From assembly GCF_004342685.1 (NCBI RefSeq), contig NZ_SMBZ01000014.1, forward strand, positions 1 through 64,000: a stretch of DNA of 64,000 nucleotides, read 5' to 3'. The notes under the pieces are model-generated. The model was not told where the DNA came from. It did not search any database and was given only the letters and a program-made list of their open reading frames with translations. Of the stretch, positions 1-8,205 are shown piece by piece; the stretch's first letter is position 1; each line of letters opens with the position of its first letter. The translations under genes were made by a program, and so were the position numbers. The DNA is from Sphingobacterium alimentarium (GTDB taxonomy: Bacteria; Bacteroidota; Bacteroidia; Sphingobacteriales; Sphingobacteriaceae).

Positions 1-51
1 ATCATCCATAAACCACAAGAACCTGAAGGACCTGTACCCACAAAACTATAA
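1..51 (+). CDS. 3' end of a plus-strand gene (partial, uncertain)
   Basis: One forward frame is open from base 1 to a TAA at 49-51, giving a 16-residue Pro/Glu-rich tail (ends PEGPVPTKL). It would converge on the CHAT gene, whose stop lies 12 bases further on. The tail is too short to identify a family and it could be a chance frame. The sequence left of the window would settle it. Confidence 0.35.
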   Translation: MIHKPQEPEGPVPTKL

Positions 52-63
52 ACGAATTATCGC

Positions 64-2004
64 TTAATCAAACATGTAGTTTATAGGGCGGATACCGTTA
101 ATGGTCGAAGTGCGTATTACATGACAAACAAATTCTAACCAATTCTTATGGATTACATTTTGCGCCGCAGATTTCAACTTTACCAAAAGTCTAAAATAAA
201 GCATAGTTCCATTGTCTACAGAAATGGGTAAAAATGTCGAAGTGACTGAATAGGCTCCCACTTGAAAAAACGCATTTGCAATCGGGTTCATCGTCCCATA
301 TGTTGGAGCTGTACCGCATGCTGACAAAAAGATCAAAGGAGCCACAATACCATTTTTCACAATATCATCTCCTTTAAGCTTTTCGCTTCCAATGTATAGA
401 AATGAAGAATTCGTACTTTCATCAAACCCGCCATGACAATCAAAAATTATAAAGCTTGGTCTTATTTTTTCTACTTCTCTTTTTACATCAGAAATGCTTT
501 GACATTTAGCAATCTTAAACCCGATCTCATTTTGGTGTTGTTCAATGAATAGTTGCCATTTTGTAAACTCTGCTTCTTGACAACCAAAAATTACTAAAGT
601 CTTTTTGACAATATCCTCATCAACAACAAAAGTAGTTTCTCTATTGCTTGAATATAAGGACATTAATCCGTGCAAAGAGGTTTCCGGTAGCCGACAAACA
701 TCATGTGTAAATGATAGAGGTATCCCTCCGATATTCATCCATTCAACTGGAATATCAGATATAACAACAATCTGACTATCTCGTAATTTAATTACATTTT
801 GAATCTTTTCACTTAATGTACGGTTAGCAAGTTTTCTACCGAAATTACTTATAGTTTTATTAAGCTTTTTTCTAGTTTTATTACTTAAATACTGAGGGAA
901 GTTACTAGGTTTAAAAAATGAAAGTTCTCTATTTATACTTTTCCCAATTAAAGGTAGTCTAAGTATAGGTGAGTAAGTAAAAGAAGCATGTAAAAAACTA
1001 ATATTATCTAAATAAGATAAACGCATTTGATTGAGATGAAGAGCAGGCGTAACATCAATTTCCTTATCGTCTTCAGTGGTGATTTCAATAGTATAATTAC
1101 TTGACTGTTCCAACAATAATCCGGTAAGGGTTCCTCTATTATATCTATTTAGATCTGGATTATGAAATGGAGCGACAAGAATTAAGGGAGCAAACTTCGG
1201 TGTATTCTTTAAAGGCAATTTAACAAGCTTTTCAGAATATGCCAACTTTGTAAAATAATCAATTATTTCCAAAGAATTTACAAACTGTTCCTGGCGTTCA
1301 AAAGTATTTCTGTTTAATATTGCTTTAGTAGAAATCTCTTTATGCTTTTCAATCGCTTCGGCTTCATCAAAATCTCTACCCATACAAAAATTACCAATAA
1401 TATTTCCAGAGATGTATGCATTATTCTGAATTGGTAAAAAGAATGGATAGTTCGCAAATGGTTTAAGGTCTAAATCTAAAGATACATCGAACTTAAAGAA
1501 TTCGTCAACATAAGGGCTTTCTTCTGAAAGATTTTTCTTTATTTTCTCTTCTTCTTCTAAAATTCTCCTTAAAAACTGTTGTGGATTATCAATAATTTGA
1601 GGATTGTGTTCTCTATATTTTTTTTTATTATAAAAACTAAAGAAAGTTAAATCTAATCCAGCCTGTAACATTAATTTAAACTTTTCAAGATGTAAATTAT
1701 CCGAACCATCAAAAAAAATTAATCGAACTCTATTTGCAGACAATACATCGTCTTTAACATCTTCAAAATAACGGATATTGATAACTTTAAAATCATAGCC
1801 AAAATTTGAAGCAGTCTGTAAATGAAATCCGTAAAAATTAATTGGTCTGACCAGCTGCATCAAATCCATAGGCAATTTAGAAATAAATTCTACTACTCCA
1901 TTATTTAATGAATCGGGTGGAAAAAATGTTATAAAACGCTTCTCATCACTTGAAAAAACTATATATTCAATCGAGGTTAAAGATGTATTGATTTCAATTG
2001 CCAT
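64..2004 (-). CDS. CHAT-domain (caspase-like) protein, orphan
   Basis: 646 residues. The C-terminal third looks like a CHAT domain, a caspase/separase-like cysteine peptidase fold. The motif DCHGG puts the catalytic His at 524 and LSACGT puts the catalytic Cys at 563. Before these sits the SDIPVEWM...PLSFTHDV segment often seen at the start of CHAT domains. The first ~430 residues match nothing I recognise; they have no signal peptide, no membrane segment and no clear TPR repeats. CHAT proteins are effector or processing proteases, often in bacterial defence or regulated-cell-death loci. That role is inferred from the family, not shown here. The gene is AT-rich and lies upstream-to-downstream of a decayed peptidase gene on the same strand, in a patch unlike the flanking core genes. 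No obvious partner (TPR, NTPase, gasdermin) is visible within the window. Confidence 0.8.
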   Translation of the reverse strand: MAIEINTSLTSIEYIVFSSDEKRFITFFPPDSLNNGVVEFISKLPMDLMQLVRPINFYGFHLQTASNFGYDFKVINIRYFEDVKDDVLSANRVRLIFFDGSDNLHLEKFKLMLQAGLDLTFFSFYNKKKYREHNPQIIDNPQQFLRRILEEEEKIKKNLSEESPYVDEFFKFDVSLDLDLKPFANYPFFLPIQNNAYISGNIIGNFCMGRDFDEAEAIEKHKEISTKAILNRNTFERQEQFVNSLEIIDYFTKLAYSEKLVKLPLKNTPKFAPLILVAPFHNPDLNRYNRGTLTGLLLEQSSNYTIEITTEDDKEIDVTPALHLNQMRLSYLDNISFLHASFTYSPILRLPLIGKSINRELSFFKPSNFPQYLSNKTRKKLNKTISNFGRKLANRTLSEKIQNVIKLRDSQIVVISDIPVEWMNIGGIPLSFTHDVCRLPETSLHGLMSLYSSNRETTFVVDEDIVKKTLVIFGCQEAEFTKWQLFIEQHQNEIGFKIAKCQSISDVKREVEKIRPSFIIFDCHGGFDESTNSSFLYIGSEKLKGDDIVKNGIVAPLIFLSACGTAPTYGTMNPIANAFFQVGAYSVTSTFLPISVDNGTMLYFRLLVKLKSAAQNVIHKNWLEFVCHVIRTSTINGIRPINYMFD

Positions 2005-2271
2005 AGAAATGTTAATAAAGCACTAATTTAATTCATTTTACCATATAATGTTTGGTTTTGTAGTTGTGTAGTCTCGTAGTTGGGTACTTTTCAAACTTTC
2101 TTCAAAGCTTTATAATCCTATTGTCAAAAAATATAGAAAATTCTATGTTTTCTATTTGTTACTTTTTGGGTGTAAGTTGTTGATATTTAACCTAATTAAA
2201 CATACTGGGTGCCCGCTCAATTTGTTAAAAGGCAAAGTTAAGCTTTGTTAATGGTTATTCCGAAATAATCC
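2005..2271. other. AT-rich intergenic stretch upstream of the CHAT gene
   Basis: About 270 bases with no ORF of note between the decayed peptidase and the CHAT gene start. It should contain the CHAT promoter, but I found no exact minus-strand TAnnTTTG element. Nothing else is recognisable. Confidence 0.4.
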
Positions 2272-3132
2272 TTAATCTAAGGAATAATCAATTTTCTCTC
2301 TAAATGTATTCGAATCATTTAAGAATCTTAAAATAGCATCATGATCTTCGTAATCTAATTCTATAATTTCCTTAATTGCTAATTTTTTGTTTTGGGAATT
2401 ATTGTAATAATTTTACAAGTGACATAGCCAATAAAATAACCAAGGTCTTTAACAGTAGAGACATTGTGATTATGAAACCAATCTTCAAAATCCGTGTTAA
2501 ATAAATTTTTACGAAAAGCTTCTAATACAGTTGAATAATTTGCATGGCCATATTGGGTGTATTTAAAGTTGATAGGTTTTTCCTATTACAAGCTCTGCGA
2601 TAAAATCACATCCCCCTCATAAATAGCATTTTTTAGCAAGTTATTATCGTTGATTGATTTTTGTTGTGTATGTACCTATTCATGCATAGCAACAAATTCA
2701 ATACCACCGGATTCAGCATTTTTATATTAATCTTTTTTTCTGAGATTGATATTCAGAAGTATTTATTGTTGAATCTGAGAAAGCCAATTCAAACCCTATT
2801 ACTAAATTCTTATTTATAGGTTTACCACCACCTGAGTTTCCAAGTCCTATGCATAGATAAAGATTAGCGGATTGTGAGTTAGGGTAAAGCTTTTTGAAGT
2901 TTTTAAGATATTTCTTTATTCTATTTTTATCGGCTTCTAACGATTGTGTTTTTGTTCTTAAAGAATTCCAAAATTTAGGATAGCGAAGTATTGCATTAAC
3001 GTAAACTGAGTCGGTGTATTTCATTATTCTACAATTCTCCTTTAGACCATGAGTACCCAGATCAAGATAGTTTGACTGAATGATGTTAAGTTGATCATTA
3101 TAAGAATTAGATTTATGTACATCAAATTTCAT
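2272..3132 (-). pseudogene. decayed Zn-metallopeptidase (DUF2268-like), multiply frameshifted
   Basis: The first 136 codons (3132 down to 2722) are intact. Homologous-looking sequence then continues in other frames: NAESGGIEFVAMHE, a TAG stop, then VHTQQ; a shifted CDFIAELVIGK; a second shift into KYTQYGHANYSTVLEAF; and a third shift into KKLAIKEIIELDYEDHDAI, ending at TAA 2272. Joined together these give an HExxH-type motif (MHE-x-VH, the middle Tyr codon now a stop), followed by EGDxxFIAEL. This fits Bacteroidetes DUF2268-like predicted Zn-dependent proteases. At least one in-frame stop and about four indels make it non-functional. The family assignment rests on the reconstructed motif and is moderate; the pseudogene call is firm. 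Confidence 0.7.
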
Positions 3133-3405
3133 AGAAAATCAAAAATTCTAATAATTGATTAACAAACCCATTTGACATAAATTTATGCACCTAACTTGTC
3201 TTTCATGTAAAAATATTTCACGATTAAACCTATATTATTCATACCGTCTAAATACCTGAATTGCAATTATTGACTAATCTTGGCACAATAATTTCTTGTA
3301 AAACATTGATAAGATTAAAAAAAATGACTCGATGTTGGAATATATAAGTTTTAGAGAAATAAAATAAGAATAGATTCCCCTTACATTATAAACAAACACA
3401 TAATT

Positions 3406-3534
3406 ATGAGACAAATTATACTTTGTGTCGCCATGCTCATTTGTTCTATCTTCATGTATGCACTTATCTCTGTGTTAGAAAATAGCGAGGAAAATATAAG
3501 TCTTACAGGATGGAATAACTATGAAATTAAATAG
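3406..3534 (+). CDS. small secreted or membrane peptide, 42 aa
   Basis: ATG to TAG, 42 residues. It begins MRQIILCVAMLICSIFMYAL, a basic start followed by an 18-residue hydrophobic stretch, then a short acidic and polar tail (ENSEEN, GWNNYEIK). The stop codon lies inside the left arm of a strong hairpin at 3528-3559, which gives the frame its own terminator. I do not recognise the family. The combination of a membrane-type N-terminus and an abutting terminator makes it a plausible real gene. Confidence 0.45.
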   Translation: MRQIILCVAMLICSIFMYALISVLENSEENISLTGWNNYEIK

Positions 3535-3559
3535 GCCCACAGAAATGTGGACCTATTTA
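3528..3559. terminator. bidirectional hairpin terminator
   Basis: 14-base arms with a single mismatch around a GAAA loop. It overlaps the stop of the 42-aa gene and abuts the stop of the M1 peptidase gene on the other strand. A/T-rich tracts lie on both sides. Confidence 0.75.
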
Positions 3560-3560
3560 A

Positions 3561-5423
3561 TTATTGGGCTTCCTTAATATTGTCTCCGTGTTCGATATCC
3601 GCCAACCTCTGCGTTGGATCAATCCAGGCTTTTGCGATTTCTTTATTCACTTGGAATGAATAAGTTGGTTTCGTCCAAAACCAATCTGTTAAAACTGTAC
3701 GCTGTATACCTTTATAGATATCATATCCTTCAGAAGGCTTAACCCCGCGCATCTCGCGCAAAGGAATATAGAACAATTCTTTGCTTCCATCCTTATATTC
3801 TACCAAAATATCCAGGGGCATTGCTAGATCTGACTTATTCTGGATCTGAATGGTTTGATTAGAAATATCGCCAATCGCATAATCGATTTTACGCGTCGTA
3901 TTTATAAACAAGTTGAAATACCATTTTAAATTAATACCGGACACTTCTTCAGCTACACGTTTGAAATCATTGGGCGTAGGATGCTTAAATTTCCATACTT
4001 CATAGAATTTCAAAAATGTTTTCTCCAAATTTTCTTTTCCGATGATATATCCTAATTGCTCCACAAGTACAGCACCCTTATTATAAGCTTGATTCGAATA
4101 AGCATAGTTCGTATTGTAATAATCGGCTAGCAAGCTCATAGGTTCCTCTTTGCCAGACAATGCCAAACGATAATATGCTCTATAGGGAACCATAACAGGA
4201 TTGGTCGGTATAGCGCCCTTTTTCTCAAAAAGTTCGTGCATACCCAGCTCTTCTATGTAAGACGTAAAACCCTCGTCAAACCACTCATCCACAGTTTCAT
4301 TGATCCCAAACAAATGCTGGTACCAGGAGTGAGCTGCTTCGTGAAAAATAACATTCACAAGACTCTTAAGGTTTCGTCCTCCCGTAACTAAGGTAACTGT
4401 CCCGTACTCCATACCACCATCACCACCTTGTACGATCGTATACGTTGGCCACGGATACGCGCCGAAACGTCTACTGGTCAGGTCAAAAAACTCTTTGGCA
4501 AAGCCTAGCGCTTGTTTCCAATTGGACACAACCTCTGAGCTAGAAGGCAAATAAACGATGTATAGTTTTACTCCGGCATTCGTAGTTGTGGAGTCGACCA
4601 CAAATTTAGGGTCTGCACCCCATGCGAAGTCGTGAATATTGTTTGCTTTAAAACGCCATGAAGCTTTGTTCTTTTTCGCTTTGACTTTGGTATTAGATAC
4701 ATATCCTTTTACTTCTGTTGGATTTTGCAATACGCCTGACGCCCCCAACACATAATCTTTATTGATGTGAATTGTAACATCGAAGTCTCCAAAAGGTGCA
4801 ATAAATTCTCGGCCTACATACTCATCTAGATGCCACCCAAATTCATCAAAATGTGCCATCTTGGGATACCATTGCGTCATCGACAGGGCTACCCCCTCTT
4901 TGGAATTACGTCCACTGCGGCGAATCTGCTCCGGAACTTGGGCTTGCCATTCCAGTTGGAAAGTCGTCTTGGACCCATCAGCAATAGCTTGAGGCAAATT
5001 CACCTCCAGAATGGTGCCGTCTACTTTGAAAGTCGCAGGCGTGCCATTTACTTTTATTGAAGAAATTTTTTGATAACCTATTTGATCAGGCGTCAATTTA
5101 GAAATGCGGCTTTCTAACACCGGCTTTTCTTTGGTTCCTATATTTTTCACCATACGAGCATCGGGGTCGGAGATGGAAGTCAACCGATGATCCATCATGC
5201 TACCCGGTTGGAATGCATTGAAATAAAGGTGGAAATAAACCTTAGACAGAGATTGTCCTGAATTATTACCATAGACCAAAGTCATAGCCCCATTATACTG
5301 AAAGTCTTTTTCATTGACATCAATGTCCATGGTATACTTAACGTCTTGTTGCCAGTAACCTTTACGCTGTCCAAACACCATAGAGGACAAGGCCATACAA
5401 AGTAGAAGTGCAAAATATTTCAT
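3561..5423 (-). CDS. M1 family metallopeptidase (secreted aminopeptidase)
   Basis: 620 residues with an N-terminal signal peptide (MKYFALLLCMALSSMVFG). The gluzincin zinc site is HEAAH at 361-365 with the third ligand Glu384 in DEWFDEGF, the usual HExxH-18-E spacing. The exopeptidase loop upstream reads GGMEYGTV, a variant of the M1 GxMEN motif. It probably removes N-terminal residues from peptides in the periplasm or at the surface. The length fits the Bacteroidetes M1 subgroup that lacks the long C-terminal domain. It lies downstream of the DUF983 gene on the same strand, but a hairpin in the gap suggests separate transcription. Confidence 0.92.
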   Translation of the reverse strand: MKYFALLLCMALSSMVFGQRKGYWQQDVKYTMDIDVNEKDFQYNGAMTLVYGNNSGQSLSKVYFHLYFNAFQPGSMMDHRLTSISDPDARMVKNIGTKEKPVLESRISKLTPDQIGYQKISSIKVNGTPATFKVDGTILEVNLPQAIADGSKTTFQLEWQAQVPEQIRRSGRNSKEGVALSMTQWYPKMAHFDEFGWHLDEYVGREFIAPFGDFDVTIHINKDYVLGASGVLQNPTEVKGYVSNTKVKAKKNKASWRFKANNIHDFAWGADPKFVVDSTTTNAGVKLYIVYLPSSSEVVSNWKQALGFAKEFFDLTSRRFGAYPWPTYTIVQGGDGGMEYGTVTLVTGGRNLKSLVNVIFHEAAHSWYQHLFGINETVDEWFDEGFTSYIEELGMHELFEKKGAIPTNPVMVPYRAYYRLALSGKEEPMSLLADYYNTNYAYSNQAYNKGAVLVEQLGYIIGKENLEKTFLKFYEVWKFKHPTPNDFKRVAEEVSGINLKWYFNLFINTTRKIDYAIGDISNQTIQIQNKSDLAMPLDILVEYKDGSKELFYIPLREMRGVKPSEGYDIYKGIQRTVLTDWFWTKPTYSFQVNKEIAKAWIDPTQRLADIEHGDNIKEAQ

Positions 5424-5451
5424 ATCGAAGTAATTGATTGAAAATAAAATT

Positions 5452-5483
5452 AGGGATTAATCCCACAGAAGAGATTCATCCCT
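5452..5483 (-). terminator. hairpin between DUF983 and M1 peptidase genes
   Basis: Arms AGGGATGAATC / GGATTAATCCCT pair on the minus strand and are followed by AATTTTATTTT. This would end the DUF983 transcript or attenuate read-through into the M1 gene. Confidence 0.5.
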
Positions 5484-5514
5484 ATTATATTGTTACAAAA
5501 TAAAGATATTTTGG

Positions 5515-5934
5515 TTAAATATCTTCCTTATTCGGCATTAAATAATACTTTTCTTGAAATTTGAATTGCGGGGTCATCCAATAAAGAAGCACAATGCGCG
5601 AGTAACGATAGTTAAATGGCGCCATCAGAATTGCAATAGCAATCGCCACTGTAAGGTATAACCATGGAGATTCCAAATTGCCTGTAAGAATGTAAGTAGC
5701 CACACTAGCGGTTACCAATTGGGCTACGACAAAGGCATAACTTACATACATCGCCACATAAAAATAGCCCGGCTCCTTCTCAAATTTGAGCCCACAATGC
5801 GGACAATTTTCACGCATCTTTTTTGATTTGAAACTTAACAATGGAGCGCTAAACATTTCCCCCTTACGACATCTTGGACATTTGCCTTCTATTGCACTTT
5901 TCCATTCACTCGGTATTGTATATTGTGTAGACAT
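5515..5934 (-). CDS. DUF983 membrane protein with zinc-ribbon-like cysteines
   Basis: 139 residues. Two CxxC pairs (CPRCRKGEMF near 19 and CPHCGLKF near 44) precede two membrane segments (about 57-80 and 88-110). This is the usual DUF983 layout: a short cytoplasmic Cys4 module followed by a membrane hairpin. The function of the family is unknown. It starts 28 bases downstream of the AraC regulator stop on the same strand, so the two may share a transcript. Confidence 0.85.
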   Translation of the reverse strand: MSTQYTIPSEWKSAIEGKCPRCRKGEMFSAPLLSFKSKKMRENCPHCGLKFEKEPGYFYVAMYVSYAFVVAQLVTASVATYILTGNLESPWLYLTVAIAIAILMAPFNYRYSRIVLLYWMTPQFKFQEKYYLMPNKEDI

Positions 5935-5962
5935 ATTAATAGATATAATTTTCTTTTTATTA

Positions 5963-6811
5963 TTATTGATGACGACGAAACTCCTCTGGTGTCACGCCAA
6001 CTACTTTCTTAAAAAACTTGGTAAAGTACGAATTATCATTAAAATTTAGTTCATAAGCAATCTCAGCCACCGAATAATCCTTAATGATCAGCAAACGCTT
6101 AGCCTCCAAGATGACGCGGTCACGTATAAGTTCGCCCGCAGACTGCCCGAGCAGCTCCTTGCACAACGCATTCAGGTGATTCGGCGTGATATACAGCAAC
6201 GCTGCATAGGCCCTCGGCAGGCGCATAGTCTTAAAGTTTGCTTCGATGAGATTTAAGAAATTGCGCAAGAGGGTGTGATTGTACGAATTCGATTCTGCCG
6301 TAAAACTTGGTGTACGTCGCAGATTCAAAAGATTGAAAAGATAAAATAGCGACGATGTCACGTAGTCAATACCCTGCCTGTTGTCATGTAATCTCTCCAA
6401 AATTTCCCTTACCAATTCGCGATCCTGCTCCTCGACAACAAAAACACCATCACGCACCAATCCCGAAAAAAAACTCAAAGAGGATAAGTAATCTGTCCGT
6501 ATCAAAGTATTCTTGAAAAGGTCCTTGTGAAAATTAACTACATACCCTTTCATCTCACCTTCGAAGTCCCATATATGTATCTGACCCGGCGACATAAAAT
6601 AGATCTGCCAAGGCTCCACCTCGAAGCGCTCAAAATCTATACTATGGTTTCCAGCACCAGCAGTAAAAAGTACAAAATGGTAAAAATTATGTCGATGAGG
6701 AAACACCAAATTGGCATTGCGCTGTAGATAAGTCTCCAACCCCTCAATCATGATATGCCCATTTCGCTTATCGGAAACACTACATTGCTCTATTACAGGA
6801 ACCTTTGCCAT
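5963..6811 (-). CDS. AraC family transcriptional regulator
   Basis: 282 residues from the chosen ATG (MAKVPVIEQC). The N-terminal half is a cupin-like AraC sensor region (HRHNFYHFVLF, then MSPGQIHIWDFEG). The C-terminal ~100 residues carry two helix-turn-helix motifs, the second being VAEIAYELNFNDNSYFTKFFKK followed by GVTPEEFRR. The frame also reads back to a GTG at 6841, but a TATCTTTG promoter element at 6819-6826 lies between the two starts and favours 6811. Effector and targets cannot be deduced. It is divergent from the hypothetical gene at 6953. Confidence 0.9.
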   Translation of the reverse strand: MAKVPVIEQCSVSDKRNGHIMIEGLETYLQRNANLVFPHRHNFYHFVLFTAGAGNHSIDFERFEVEPWQIYFMSPGQIHIWDFEGEMKGYVVNFHKDLFKNTLIRTDYLSSLSFFSGLVRDGVFVVEEQDRELVREILERLHDNRQGIDYVTSSLFYLFNLLNLRRTPSFTAESNSYNHTLLRNFLNLIEANFKTMRLPRAYAALLYITPNHLNALCKELLGQSAGELIRDRVILEAKRLLIIKDYSVAEIAYELNFNDNSYFTKFFKKVVGVTPEEFRRHQ

Positions 6812-6818
6812 TACAATA

Positions 6819-6826
6819 CAAAGATA
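6819..6826 (-). promoter_or_regulatory. candidate -7 element for the AraC gene
   Basis: TATCTTTG on the minus strand matches the Bacteroidetes TAnnTTTG element exactly. It sits only ~8 bases before the preferred ATG, so the leader would be very short. Confidence 0.5.
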
Positions 6827-6952
6827 CAGTGATTTTACCACTCCTAGTGGTAGTATTAAGTCTTTTAATGGTACTTTTTACAGATAAGTAAATATTACCA
6901 CAATTCACTTCTATAAATATCAAGTCTGCCTATTTCTTGCTATCTTAGTTGC

Positions 6953-7501
6953 ATGTCATTACACAAAGACCCAGAACTCAAAGAAGCCGTACTGCAACTT
7001 CCTCCCAAAGAGAAGGACAAACTTCTTGTGCGCCTCATTAGCAAGGACAAAATGTTGATGAAACAACTCCACTATCAGCTCCTAGAGAATGAAGACGACT
7101 TAGGCGATCGCATAGTAGCCCTGCGTCAGAAACTTCAGGACCTCCTGGAGCCCTCGCACTCCGGGATAAAAAATGTAGCCATGTATTCCAACTACAGATC
7201 ACTGACGGCTCTCCTTCGTCAAGCCAGTGGAATGATCACCGAGCATGAGAAGATAACAAAAGACAAATTTAGTGAGGTAGAATTTCGGTTGTTGATACTT
7301 GCATTGGCCTTTGAACATTACCCGATACTATTCCAAAAAAGCTATGTGTCTATATCCGACAAATTACACCGATACGTCGCTACGCGCATCCAGTCCACAC
7401 GCAACAAGTACGATAAACTACACGAGGACTTGCAGTTTGACCTGAGAGATCTCTTCGACAAGGTCGAAACCTTTGCCAGTGAACACCCCCAGTTGGCATA
7501 G
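6953..7501 (+). CDS. conserved hypothetical protein, helical
   Basis: 182 residues, predicted almost wholly helical and highly charged (LQLPPKEKDKLLVRLISKDK near the start). It has no signal peptide, membrane segment or catalytic motif that I can see. I do not recognise a named domain; it resembles uncharacterised cytosolic proteins of Bacteroidetes. A near-consensus TATCTTAG lies 5 bases before the ATG, the same close spacing seen at other genes here. It is divergent from the AraC regulator. Confidence 0.75.
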   Translation: MSLHKDPELKEAVLQLPPKEKDKLLVRLISKDKMLMKQLHYQLLENEDDLGDRIVALRQKLQDLLEPSHSGIKNVAMYSNYRSLTALLRQASGMITEHEKITKDKFSEVEFRLLILALAFEHYPILFQKSYVSISDKLHRYVATRIQSTRNKYDKLHEDLQFDLRDLFDKVETFASEHPQLA

Positions 7502-7700
7502 CCTCCTTAGATTAGTTTATTCCAGAGACCTCATCTAGTGCATATTCGATTATCGGTAGATATTTTTAGGAGTATTTTGCCGAGTAGAGCCCGCTATTTA
7601 CCGAATTTCAGCACCATTCTGTCGAAAGCTTATTCTTCCGCCTTCCCTTGCGTTATACCTTTATCATAACAAAAAACAAAAAATTAAAAATCAAAAAGTT

Positions 7701-8126
7701 ATGAAAAGAAATATCAAAACCATCGCAGTATTATTCATCGCATTAGTAACAACAGTTTTTTATGCTCATGCAGATATCAAACCGTACAAAGACCTAGACA
7801 GCAAAGAAGTTATTATGAACTACGTAGGCGCCTCCTTGTTAGGACATTCTGATTACACCAAGTATATGTTTGCGGACGATTTTACGTATTCCAATACAGC
7901 TAACAGTGATGTCCATGGGAAAAAAGAATATTTAAAGTTCCTTAAAGATGTAAAGTCTTTGAAGCTAAACTGTACCCAACAGTTGGAGGTTCTGGATCAA
8001 ATGGGTAACACCGCCATTGGCAAAGTAACTATGGACTTCGGTCACTTCTCTAGAGTAGATTACATCACTTTAATTCTATCAGAAGAAGGCTGGAAAATCA
8101 GTAAAGTAGTAACGACATATCCTTAA
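7701..8126 (+). CDS. secreted NTF2-like (lumazine-binding-like) protein
   Basis: 141 residues with a signal peptide (to about ...FYAHA, residue 24). The mature part has the order typical of small SnoaL/NTF2-like cone proteins: a helix with VIMNYVGASLLG, FADDFTYSN, an HGKKEYLKFL helix, then strands IGKVTMDFG and WKISKVVTTY. Such proteins are often annotated as nuclear transport factor 2 family or putative lumazine-binding. Substrate and role are unknown. TACCTTTA, one base off the -7 consensus, lies about 45 bases upstream. Confidence 0.75.
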   Translation: MKRNIKTIAVLFIALVTTVFYAHADIKPYKDLDSKEVIMNYVGASLLGHSDYTKYMFADDFTYSNTANSDVHGKKEYLKFLKDVKSLKLNCTQQLEVLDQMGNTAIGKVTMDFGHFSRVDYITLILSEEGWKISKVVTTYP

Positions 8127-8177
8127 ACATAAATCTATCCAAAGTTATAATGCAGTGAGCCTCTCTTAGATTTTTAC

Positions 8178-8185
8178 TAACTTTG
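8178..8185 (+). promoter_or_regulatory. -7 element of mfd
   Basis: TAACTTTG, an exact TAnnTTTG match 20 bases before the GTG start. Confidence 0.55.
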
Positions 8186-8205
8186 GGAAAAACATTGGGA
8201 CTTAA

